From Lumnitzera littorea (Eukaryota; Streptophyta; Magnoliopsida; Myrtales; Combretaceae): DNA of 64,000 nucleotides. The translations under genes and the position numbers were made by a program. The DNA is taken from contig JAMXBB010000003.1 of the NCBI GenBank assembly GCA_024138015.1, positions 77,666,777 to 77,730,776 of the forward strand, read 5' to 3'. This document shows, piece after piece, positions 1-9,859 of this stretch. Under the pieces are notes generated by a model. That model searched no databases. It worked only from the letters and a program-made list of their open reading frames with translations, and had not been told where the DNA came from. How positions within the stretch are numbered: the stretch's first letter is position 1; each line of letters begins with the position of its first letter.

Positions 1-3000
1 GTTCGATGCACTGTGAAAGTGGAACCTCAGCAGATCTTGTTTCAAAACTGAAGTTATCAACTTTTGCACATTCAAGGCTGTACAAGTTGCACTAGTTAAG
101 TGAGAAAGGAGCCTTACGTGTCATTCGGTAAATACTACTACCGATAACTATAGGAAATTACTTCGACTAGATTCTTTGTGAAGTACTACCCATGTGCGCT
201 TCCCACATGTTGTTAGGAAGATCGTGGTTGTTTGACAAGAGAGTTATGCATGATGGTTATAGGAGCACTTATATGTTCAAGAAGGATCATCGAAAGATCA
301 TATTGAACTCGATGCTACCAAGAGAAGTTCACAAGTTGTAGACAAAAGTTGCTTATGAATTGAAGAAGGCTCTAGTGATGAGTAGAGCCAAGCTATGGGA
401 GGCCATCAATGCTAATGAGCTGACCCTCATGTTGTTTAAGCGACTACTGGAAATGAAGGAGTAAGGTGAGTTACCTCAGGAGGTCAAGGAGTTGCTAGAT
501 GAATATGCCCATCTATTCCTAGAATAGTTACTTGAGGGGTTACCCCCCAACTTGAGGCATAGAGCACTGCATTAACTTGGTATCTAGTATTGCACTGCCG
601 AATAAGCCAGTTTATCAGATGAATCCCGAGCAGGCTTTTGAACTCTAACATTAAGTCAATGAGTTGCTGGAGAGAGGTTATGTAAGAGAGAGTCTCAGCC
701 CTTGTGTTGTACTTGCAATTCTAGTGCCGAAAAAGGATGAAACTTGGTGAATGAGTGTTGATAGCCAAGCTATGAACAAGATCACAATCAAATATAAGTA
801 TCCAATCCTAAGACTAGAAGACATCTTGGATGAACTCAATGGAGTCAAGATTTTCAGTAAGATTGATCTTAAATTTGGCTACCATCAAATTCGCATGCGG
901 CTAGGAGATGAGTGGAAGATTGCATTCAAGACTTGAAATGGACTTTACAAATGGATGGTCATGCCCTTTGGCTTGTTGAATGCCCCAAGCACTTTCATGA
1001 GACTTATGAATCATGTATTGAGACATCTCATAGGGAAGTGTGTTGTGGTGTACTTTGACGACATCCTTGTCTACAGTACTGACATGTCGAGTCACTGTAG
1101 ACATCTCATAGTAGTCTTAGATATCCTTTGTGTCGAGAGATTATTCGGCAATCTAAAGAAAATTTTCTTTTTGTAGGAAAATTTTCTTTTTGTAGGAGGA
1201 AGTGGTATTCTTAGGCTATGTAGTTAGTAGAGGAGGCTTACAAGTTGATGATGAAAAGATCCGAGCAATTGTCAAGTGGCCAACTCTTACTACTTGTGTC
1301 AACATAAGAAGTTTCTACGGACTGGTTTCGTTTTACAAAAGGTTTATCAAGAATTTCAACACCATTGTCGCGCAACTTACCGAGCTAACAAAGAAGAACA
1401 CCGACTTTCGATGGGGAGAAAGGGAAGAGAGAAGTTTTGTTGAGATAAAAGAAAGGTTGACCTCTACCTTGGTGTTAGTACTACTTGACTTCAATAGAAT
1501 TTTTGAGTTGGAATGCGATGCATCGGGCATTGGAATTGGCACCATCTTGATGCAAGAAGGCAAACTAATTGCCTTCTACAATGAGAAGCTCTGAAGACTA
1601 CAACTGAACTACTCCGTCTATGATAAGGAACTTTTGGCACTGATATGAGCAATGCAAGTATGGCAACATTATTTACTGCCGAGAGAATTTTTTATTTATA
1701 CTGACCATGAATCGTTAAGGTACCTTCAAAGTCAAACCAAGTTATTGAAGCTGCAAGTGAGATGGGTTGAATTCCTTTAAGGATTCAATTTTGTAATTAA
1801 GTACAAGTAAGGAAAGAGCAACGTAGTTGTCGATGCTCTTTCAAGGAGACATGTGCTTTTATCAAAACTGCAGACTAAGCTGTTTGGGTTTGTAAATATT
1901 AAAGAATAGTACTTCGAGGATTCGTACTTTGGACCTATAATTTCACGATGCATTGATGATAAGATAGTAGACAAATATCATATAGAGGATGGCTACTTGT
2001 TTCAAGGTAGAAAATTATACGTGCCGATTCGTTCATTGAGGGAGTTACTAGTTAAGGAAGCCCACAATAGAGGTTTCTCTAGACATTTTGGGGAAAGGGG
2101 GACCTGTGAACTAATAAATGGTCGATTCTTTTGGTCGAGAATGAGGAAAGATGTATATCGAGTTGTTGAAAGCTATACCGTGTGTGAGAAGGCTAAGTGC
2201 CAAGCTAAGTAAGGGAAAGCAATGCCCCTACTTATTCCAATGAGGTCGTAGATTGAATTGAGCATGGACTTTGTTCTCAAACTACCACAAATTGCTTGAG
2301 GCAAAGATTTTGTAATGGTTATCGTGGATCGGTTCAGTAAGATGGCATATTTTGTGCCTTGCTCGAAAACTAATGACGCTTTGGCTATTGCTTCTGTTTT
2401 CTTACAAGAGATTGTGCGGATACATGGTGTGCCGAGAAGTGTAGTCTCCAACAGAGACCCAAAGTTCTTGAGCCATTTCTAGAGAACCTTATGGTGTCGG
2501 TTGGGAACTAAATTATTCTTCAATACCTTATGTCATCCCCAAATTGATGGCTAAATAGAGGTGGCTAATTGTATTTTAGGGTTTTTGCTTCGAGCTACAG
2601 TAGGTAAGAACTTAGTTAATTGGGATGTCTACTTGCCAGTGGTAGAGTTCGCTTATAACCGAACAGTACATGACACCACTAAGCAAACTCCCTTTGAGGT
2701 AGTCTATGGGTTCAATCTCGAGTTGCCCCTCAATTATACCCTTATACCAGTTTCCGCTCAAGAGGACCCTAACACATTGGCCAGAGCACAGTCCCTAGAG
2801 CACATCCATGACAAGGTCACTCTGTACATCGATCAAGCTACCAGAAGAATGCGAGAAAAGACCAAGAGTAGGATGTCCAAACAATTTCAATCAAGAAACT
2901 TAGTGTGGTTGTACCTTAGCAAGGAGCAATTTTTGAATAAGATGAGGAACAAATTATCTGCAAGAGTAGAAGGACCTTTTAGAATCCTCTGGAAGATCAA

Positions 3001-3187
3001 TGATAATGCCTATAGGTTAGAATTGCTCGAAGACTATGGGGTTTTTGATGCCTTTAACATTGCCGACCTCATTTCGTATCACCCTGATAGAGACTTGAGC
3101 GAACACCATTCGGATTTGATCCCAAATCCAAAACAACCAAGACGGAATGATGGAAATCAAGCTACTAGACCCCTAACTTATAGCTGA
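1..3187 (+). pseudogene. gypsy pol pseudogene of copy A (PR end, RT, RNase H, integrase)
   Basis: The RT core lies at about 720-1200 and keeps the catalytic YFDDIL box at 1051-1068. The block 1202-1594 holds the RT thumb and the start of RNase H (ECDASGIGIG). The integrase zinc-finger region lies near 2040-2210, its core near 2250-2560, and a C-terminal GPF-type module near 2970-3100. Frame is lost by a 19-bp tandem duplication near 1159-1196. Stops break the frame at many points, for example about 648, 657, 748, 934 and 2555. Several sit where the sister copies have Gln or Arg codons. It cannot make a full polyprotein. The last open segment (2561-3187) runs about 40 bases into the LTR. Confidence 0.92.
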
Positions 3188-4003
3188 GCTCAATGACTAG
3201 AGGGGCTAATACGATGAATCCTTCTGTTCCAACCAACCCCTGTCAAGGCTAAGTACTTACTTGTCGAGTCACCCTTCATGCTGAGTTGTATAACTACCTA
3301 TTTTTCTATAGTATGCCGAATTGATAATTACTCTCTAGCGCAGAGCCAAGCAATTACTCAGCATATTCCTTACCGAGAAGCCAAGAGAGAGAGAGTTCAA
3401 ATTGACTAAGCCATCCCTGTTCAAATGAGCCATTTGTCCGTATTTTTTGTCCCCATCTTCTTACGACCTTACCAATTTAGCATCGCCATGTGTATAGTAT
3501 TATGTGTAGAATTTGTTGCACTAATGATTGTTTTTCATGTATATTTATTTTTATCCTTTTGTATTTTATACATTACTTCCTTAGGAAATGCCATTTTTGT
3601 CTTTTCCTTTTTAGGCAAGTTGCTTTAACTTATGGGTATAAATAATACCCTTGTACTCGTAATGAAAATCATATTGTTCTTAATACACTTTTTGAGTACT
3701 TTTTTTCCATATGTAAACACTGTTTATTTACTTTTGGCATCACTCTTATTTTTACCTTAAGCAAGGTTAGGTGGCAAGTAACCTTACCAGACCAATTAAT
3801 GTGTTATATTGAATTATGCTGTAAATCCTCAGAAGTTTCATTGGTGTGTCATATCCTTTGGAGCTATTTGTGGGTTTTGCTTATTGTTTTATTCTTCGTT
3901 TTTGCCCTTTTGCACTTTTCCCATTAATCCTTTTTCGAGCTTTCCATAAGCTTGGACTCATCTGACAACTGGCCTTATCTGTTCTTGGTCACAGTTTGTA
4001 ATA
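3148..4003 (+). repeat. 3' LTR of copy A
   Basis: The start TGATGGAAATCAAG and the end were placed by alignment with the two LTRs of copy C and the inverted LTR of copy F. The terminal CA has become TA. A TATA-like box, TATAAATA, lies at 3637-3644 in the same relative place as in the other LTRs. Length is 856 bp against 876-883 bp in copy C. Integrase sequence of copy B resumes on the other strand just beyond 4003. The 5 bases after the LTR (GATCT) are the expected target duplication, but the partner copy lies outside the window. Confidence 0.85.
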
Positions 4004-6520
4004 GATCTTGATTAGATATTATGGTTTATAACATTATGAATTTTGATGACCTCTTACAAGAAAAGAAAAGAGATGGTGAAGGCATCATTGGTTTTGTTAT
4101 AAGGCATGAAGTGTGCAATCTTGTTAAATTTATCCATCATGACCATGATAAAGTCCTTCTGATGGGACTTCCTTAGAAAAACAAGGACAAAGTTCATACT
4201 TAACTCAGACCAAGGCTTGGTTAGGATGGGCAAAGGTAAATATTAGCCATGTTTAGCTTAGGTCTTAGACTTCTTATAGGTTGTACGTCTCTGAAGTAGG
4301 ATTGTGTGCATATCTCCCAACATCATTGGTAAAAAGAACCTTGATCTTAATAGTTGATAAGTTTGCTTATTACCAAAGTGGCATCATAACTCTCTAGAAT
4401 GCACCTCGCGCACCAACAGTTCTTGTTTGGGGTAGGTCAGGATGCTCAATTTCCTTCTCTAGAATAATTATTAGTCTTCCATGAAGTACTTTTTTACAAC
4501 CCATCCATTAATACACCTCACAACAATCGGATTGAAGATGGGGTTTTGGTTATACAATCCCTTGATTATAGAGAATCCAAGAAGCCTTGTCTACAGGTTG
4601 GTTAGAAGTGACTATCTCTTGGACAATGCATCAGTGACCACATTAGCCTTCCCCTTCTTATAATTCAAAATATAAAAGAACCTTTCCATGAACTCAATCT
4701 ACTTCACTCATCTCTTAGATATCTTTGGTTGGCTCTTTAAATATCTCAACAATTCATGGTCAATGTAAATAATAAATTCTCTAGGCAAGAGGTAGTTTTA
4801 CCAAACGGTTAGAGCTCAGATCAAGGAGTAGAATCCCTTGTCATATATCGAATAGTTGAAAGTGACTCCCCTTAATTTCTCATTGAAGTAGGTGATAGGT
4901 CAATCTTCTTGAATCAATACAACACCTATACTAACTCATAACTCATCATGCTCTAGTTTGAAAGTCTTCTAAAACTTTAAGAGAGCAAGGACTAGGGTAG
5001 AAAGTTAGCTTCTCTTTCACTTCTTCAAAGATTTTTTTGCTCTCTCTCTTCTCATTTAAATTCCATGTTCTTCTTTGATAGTTTAGTTAAAGGAGCAATA
5101 ATGACAGTGGAGTTCTTGATGAAGTAGTGAGAGAATGAAGCTAGTCTATGGAAGCTTTGGATGTTTACAGAACATGTTATTGATGGTTAATTTGTTATAG
5201 CTTGAATCTTCTCATCATCAACCTAAACTCCTCCTCCATACACAATAAGACCAAGAAGACCATCTTAGATTGGTAAAATCATTCCTTTTTAGTTTTCTAT
5301 AAAGTTGCTTAGCGGAGAGCATGGTAAAGATAAATTGAAGATGTTTGCAATGGCTCTCCAGGTTGGGGCTGTACATAAGGATAACATCAAAGTAGACAAC
5401 CGCAAACTTTCCAATCATGTCACAAAGTATATGGTTTATCAATCTCATAAATGTACTTTGGGCATTAAAGGGATTGAAAAGCATCACCATCCATTCATAC
5501 AATCTGTACCCTGTTTTGAATGTGGTCTTCTACTTGTCTTTAGGTCCCATTTTGATATGATGGTAGCCTGGCTTAAGATTGATCTTAGAAAACATTCTTG
5601 CCTTATGTAACTCATTTAGTGTGTTGTCTAGCCTCAGGATTTGGTATCTATACTTGATCATGATCTTATTAATTTCTTGATTATCTACATATATTCTCCA
5701 TGACCAATCCTTCTTTAGCACTAATAGGGTCAACATAACATTTCAGCTGAAGGACTCTTGAACATAGCCTCTTTCAATTAGATAGCTAACTTGCCTTTAG
5801 AGCTTGACAACTTGTTTTAGATCTATCCTATATGCAGGTTTGTTCAATGGTATGGCTCTTGACTATAAGTCAATAGCATGTTTAATACCTTAGAATGGTG
5901 GTAGTCCCTTGGGTAACTCCATGAAATAAATCTAAGAACTCCTTTATGAGCTTCTATACCTTTGCAAGTAGCTCAACTTCTTGTTCCTTCATCTCTAATA
6001 ATCTTTAGATTAACAAGAACGTTGGCATTTCAACCTTCAATTCAGGTGATAATTCAACTTGGGACATGACTAGATTCTTCTTTTGAGCTTAATTCAGTTA
6101 TGCTTTCATATCTATGACTTGGTTTAGAGTCATGGGATTCAGTACAATTCTCCTTTCTTTATACTCAAAGGCATAAGTGGTTTTGAATCTATCATGGATG
6201 ACCTTTTACATCAAATAACTAAGGCCATCTTAACAAAATGTGTGAAGCACACATAAGTAAGACATTGCATAACAACTCGCCGTGGTAGACTCCAAATAAA
6301 ATAGGAGCAATGACTTGCTATATAACACTTACAACACCCTTCTTGTGTAACTAATGTAGTATGTGGAGTTTAGGATAGCGAATGGTCAATTGCTTCAATT
6401 TCTACACCATGCTTATCGAAGCCACGATGGTACAACTCCTAATATCTATAATCACAGCACGTAACTATCCCTTCACTTGATAACCTGTATGGAAGAAGTT
6501 ATTGCTTTGTTCATCCTCAT
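4004..6520 (-). pseudogene. gypsy pol pseudogene of copy B (RT, RNase H, partial integrase)
   Basis: Two open pieces show RT clearly: 5530-5736 has the substrate-binding block (SKINLKPGYHHIKM) and 5218-5502 has MVMLFNPFNAQSTFMRLINH followed by the catalytic box. The box reads YFDVIL at 5377-5394, so the second catalytic Asp is replaced by Val and this RT would be inactive even without the stops. Integrase core wording (DFIMVMMDKFNKIAHFMP) is readable near 4135-4190 and ends at 4004, where copy A begins. No start codon or intact frame is left. Confidence 0.85.
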
Positions 6521-6599
6521 TTAAAGAAGGTATAGTCATAGCTTATTGATTGACCATGTTTAGAAACTTACCTTGCTTAGCATCTACTGCAACCTTATC

Positions 6600-7768
6600 C
6601 TCTTTGGAAGGCTCTTCTTGGTTGACATTACTTCTTTTTGTCAACTCCTTGATCTCCTCATCACTATTCTCCACCTCAATGGTTGACATCTCTCCTTTGA
6701 TAACCCTGGTCCTTTTATTAGCACATTAGGAGCCATATGACAAAAAACTTGGCATTTGAAACACTTGATCTCAATAGTCTTGGTCTTAATGATTGTCCCT
6801 TTTACAAATTTCCTTAGCATATCCCCCTTCAATAGCTCGAAACTTTACATTGAACTTAATCTTCTATCTCTTGCTTAGTACTTGTCAATTTGAAATAGGT
6901 TGGATAGACTGAGACCTACTTGGAGGAGCTTAGGTGTAACCATAGTACCTTTTATGCTTGTCCCTCTAAGTAGCTTGGATGGCATCCTCTAAGGTAGTGA
7001 GACTTTAAAAATCCAATGCTTCTTACCCATTAATGAATCTTGAACTGATACGGGCTTCTAGTTCATTGGCTTTACGTTCAATTATTAGCATTTGGAATTC
7101 CTTGGTATAATTGTCTATATTAAGTCCTTCTTACCTTAACTCTTGCAATTTCTTAATGGTGTCTTGCATGTAATGATTATGAATAAATGTCCTCTTCATG
7201 ATTTGTCTCATTCCTAGCCATTCCTAATCTTTGACTCTCCTTCTCAATGTCAGTTGTTTTGCTAGTTCTTCCACCATACAGTGGTATACCCTATGAATTT
7301 AAGGGCGGCTAGCCTTACCTTCACATGATCATCACAATCATGCATTCAGATATTTTCTTGACCATGTCCTCCTACTCTAAGTAGTCATTAGCATTACAAA
7401 TCTTAAAGTAGGTCGGTATTTTCTTTGAAATTGTCAAGACTATGGGATGGAGGGGCTACTCTCTCCTTTGCTTCATAATGCTCTTCTTCTCTACCTCAAT
7501 CTCATCCAAGTCAATCATGGCTTGATATCTTGCTCCTTGTACCCTTCTTTGTGGAGGATAAGCTAAGATATCAATAAGGCTAGCCTTAATAGCTCAATCT
7601 ATGGTTAGACGGTTGATAGCTTGTGTCAATTTAGGCATCGTAGTGGTAAGTTCATCTATCTATTAGTCAGTGGACTTAAGGGAGGTAAAAACATGCTTTC
7701 TACAATAAGGAACACCACTTCCATTATCTTTGACAATTGCATTAGTATTGAAATCAATCATCTTCAAC
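6600..7768 (-). pseudogene. gypsy gag pseudogene of copy B with degenerate zinc knuckle
   Basis: Read from the minus strand, the probable start codon is near 7766 (MIDFNTNAIVKDNGSGV). The frame then passes through a decayed capsid-like region and reaches a zinc knuckle (IKCFKCQVFCHMAPNV) in the open piece 6641-6832. The knuckle keeps two Cys and the His, but the last Cys is Val and the usual Gly before His is Cys. Stops and frameshifts are frequent. Gag packages the element's RNA in the cytoplasm; this copy is not expected to function. Confidence 0.75.
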
Positions 7769-7783
7769 ATTAACTTTGAAAAG

Positions 7784-7797
7784 TTGCTCTAATGACC
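7784..7797 (-). other. probable primer-binding site of copy B (tRNA-iMet type, weak)
   Basis: The minus strand reads GGTCATTAGAGCAA just upstream of the gag start. It resembles the plant consensus TGGTATCAGAGC but has several mismatches. Its position between LTR-like sequence and gag is what supports the call. Confidence 0.4.
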
Positions 7798-7943
7798 TCT
7801 AACTTAAAATAGCAACCACACCAACAACTCAAACACTAAACAAACACTAAACAAATAGTCAACAACCAAAACATAGACAGGCACTTCAATGCAAACCTAC
7901 TTTTGTACAACGTCAAACAACTACATAAGCAAAACAAAAAATA

Positions 7944-8609
7944 TACTACAACAAAAAGGGGTTTTGGCTAGGTTTATCTTATAATAAATGTAGCTAAAAA
8001 CATTTGCTTATGTTTAAAAAATGTGGCTAGTATTAGTCACCAAAGCTGCATCATAGATTAGGTATGCTACATTTATAAACTAAGCATTACCAAATGAAGG
8101 AAATGTAGCTAAAAATCTTATATTTAGCCATGTTTAAACATGAATAAATGAGACTTATAGGTTATATTTAAGTGTTGCCAAATCTAAATTATATATTTAT
8201 GCATGTTAACATTTTCCATTGACGTAGCAAATGAATAACATTAGTGACTCTTAGGTGTGGCAAATAAAGTACATTAGGGAAGTTTAAACATTGCAAGCTT
8301 ACAATCATCACACCTCTCGCCTTTCTAAATGATGCCATTAGCAATAGTTAAACATTATTGATTAAACAAATTAACAACATCTAAACGTTACCAATGTGTG
8401 CTATTGGGGATGTTTAAACATCACTATATGCAATTTGTAGTTTTCAAGCACGTTAATGCTTGACAATATTAGCTACATTTAGATGTTAATAGTTACTAAA
8501 AGATCACATTAACAATGTTTAAACATATCTCTTTATCTAAATTTATGATGCTTAAACATAGCAAGAAATAATAATCATAATAGCCTAAAACATGTTTTTC
8601 ATGGTAGCA
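7944..8609. mobile_element. CACTA-like non-autonomous DNA transposon (about 666 bp)
   Basis: The left end reads TACTACAACAAAAAGGGG then TTTTGGCTA, very close to the CACTACAA ends of plant En/Spm elements. The right end, inverted, reads TGCTACCATGAAAAACATG then TTTTAGGCTA. With small gaps the two ends match over about 29 bases. The interior carries many short subterminal words such as ATGTTTAAACAT, ATGTAGCTAAA and GTGTGGCAAA in both orientations, as CACTA elements do. No transposase is encoded. Flanking triplets are ATA and TTA, so a 3-bp target duplication is only partly kept. It lies in the probable 5' LTR of copy B. Confidence 0.62.
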
Positions 8610-8916
8610 TTAAGTTGATCATTATAAAGGAGCATGTGCTTTCTCAAGATCTACCATTTCATCCTTATTATTTCATTAGTCCACAATTGAGGATGTTAAA
8701 AATACCATCAATATAGCCAAAATAATCTTAATAAGTAGTAACGTTCTCGAACATCATATTGTAGTGTACTTAAAGTTAACACTACTTCCATATCCTTGAT
8801 GCAAAAACAAAAAGGGCTATCTAAAATAAGATTAAGAAGTCCAAACTCCATAGTAGTTGATCTTAAACATTACATTAATTAATTAAATATCTATATTACA
8901 AATGCATGATGGTTGA
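8610..8916. other. unassigned sequence between CACTA-like element and copy F
   Basis: No coding frame or clear repeat boundary is seen. It may be the rest of the 5' LTR of copy B beyond the CACTA-like insertion, but I have no second LTR to compare it with. Confidence 0.4.
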
Positions 8917-9849
8917 TGATGTGGATCGGAGCCAAGAACAGATAAGGCCAGTCGTAAGGTAGGTTTAAACTTGCCAAAACCTTGAAATGAGTGATGGGGG
9001 GAATCACATGAATGAGCAAAAAAAAAAAAAAAAAAAAGAAAAAAGGAAAGAAATAAGTAAACTTACGAATAGCTCCAAAGGATATGACACACTAGTGAAA
9101 CTTTTGAAGACTTATGGCAAAACTTGATATGATGCACGGGTTGGTTTGGTGAGGTTACTTGTCACTTAGCCTTGCTTAAGGATTAGGATAAGAGTGAAGT
9201 GAGAGTAAACAAATAATGTTTATGAAAGGAAAATTATCTAGTATATTAATGGTAATTTGATGATGTGTGGCTACATGTACAAAGGGTATTTATACCCGAG
9301 AATTTAGTGCAACCTGCCTAAAAAGGAAAAGACAAAAAATGTATTATCCTAAAGAAGTAATGTATAAAGTATACAAAGGGTAGAAATGAATATTCATTGA
9401 AAAGTAATAATTATTGTTGTGGATTCTATAAGTGGTTTAGGATACGTAGTAGCAATATATTGGTAGTGCTGTTAGAGGATGTAGACAAAGTAGTAAGATT
9501 TGGTTGGATAGCCGAGCAGGGGTATCGAGTAGGTGTGGACTCGTCCAAACAAGAGTGGCTAACGTGTGGGATCTCTCGGCCTCTTAGCAATAATGTTGTC
9601 GAGTAAGGGGTTGGGTCGTACGGGACTAAATAGGTGCGTGGAGTCTGGCTATTGTCAAAGTTTTCTTTTATTTAGCACATAATTTTCGAAAGATTGGTAG
9701 TCATTCAGTACATAATAGAGAGTTGATTAGTAGTAAGGAGTAACTCGGCCTCGATAGGAATTGGCTGGGGTAGGAGGATTCACCTCATTAGTCCCTTTAG
9801 CCTTTGGGTTCGGTTGTAGGTTAAAGGCTTAGCAACCTAATTCTTAACA
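8917..9849 (-). repeat. 3' LTR of copy F
   Basis: Ends were placed by alignment with the LTRs of copies A and C: on the minus strand it starts TGTTAAGAATTAGG at 9849 and ends CCACATCA at 8917. It includes a TATA-like box at 9287-9294 (TATAAATA on the minus strand) and an A-run of about 20 bases at 9018-9037 on the plus strand. Length is 933 bp, slightly longer than in copies A and C. Confidence 0.8.
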
Positions 9850-9859
9850 TTCCTTCCGA

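Larger units (their letters stand above)
1..4003 (+). mobile_element. Ty3/gypsy retrotransposon copy A, 5'-truncated by window edge
   Basis: This is the 3' part of a gypsy element: the end of protease, then reverse transcriptase (RT), RNase H, integrase and a 3' LTR, all on the plus strand. It aligns by eye along its whole length with copy C (about 31440-35452) and, inverted, with copy F (about 12900-8917), so the three form one family. Domain order PR-RT-RH-IN is that of Ty3/gypsy, and wording around the RT and integrase motifs is closest to plant chromoviruses of the Reina type; I could not find a chromodomain. The element ends inside the integrase of copy B, so A is the younger of the two. 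The first base of the window is already inside A. Confidence 0.93.
4004..7943 (-). mobile_element. Ty3/gypsy retrotransposon copy B, minus strand, decayed
   Basis: Read on the minus strand, gag starts near 7766, a zinc knuckle lies near 6780-6735, RT at about 5740-5215, RNase H near 5010-4600 and integrase from about 4500 down to 4004. The motifs are of plant chromovirus type but differ from family A/C/F, so B is a separate family. A weak primer-binding site lies at 7784-7797. Sequence from about 7800 to 7943 is probably the end of its 5' LTR, into which a CACTA-like element has landed. Its 3' end is separated by copy A and lies outside the window. Every domain carries several stops. Confidence 0.85.

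Noticed and set aside
3100..3190. Chromodomain at the end of the pol of copy A
   Set aside because: The frame runs directly into the LTR, and no chromodomain-like aromatic residues or spacing were found.
5305..5610. Open frame of 101 codons on the plus strand
   Set aside because: It is antisense to the RT of copy B, where the minus strand reads recognisable gypsy motifs.
8701..8766. Alternative right end of the CACTA-like element at ATTGTAGTG (8758-8766)
   Set aside because: CACTACAAT inverted fits the first eight or nine bases, but the match stops there. The end at 8609 matches over about 29 bases including the TTTT(A)GGCTA block.
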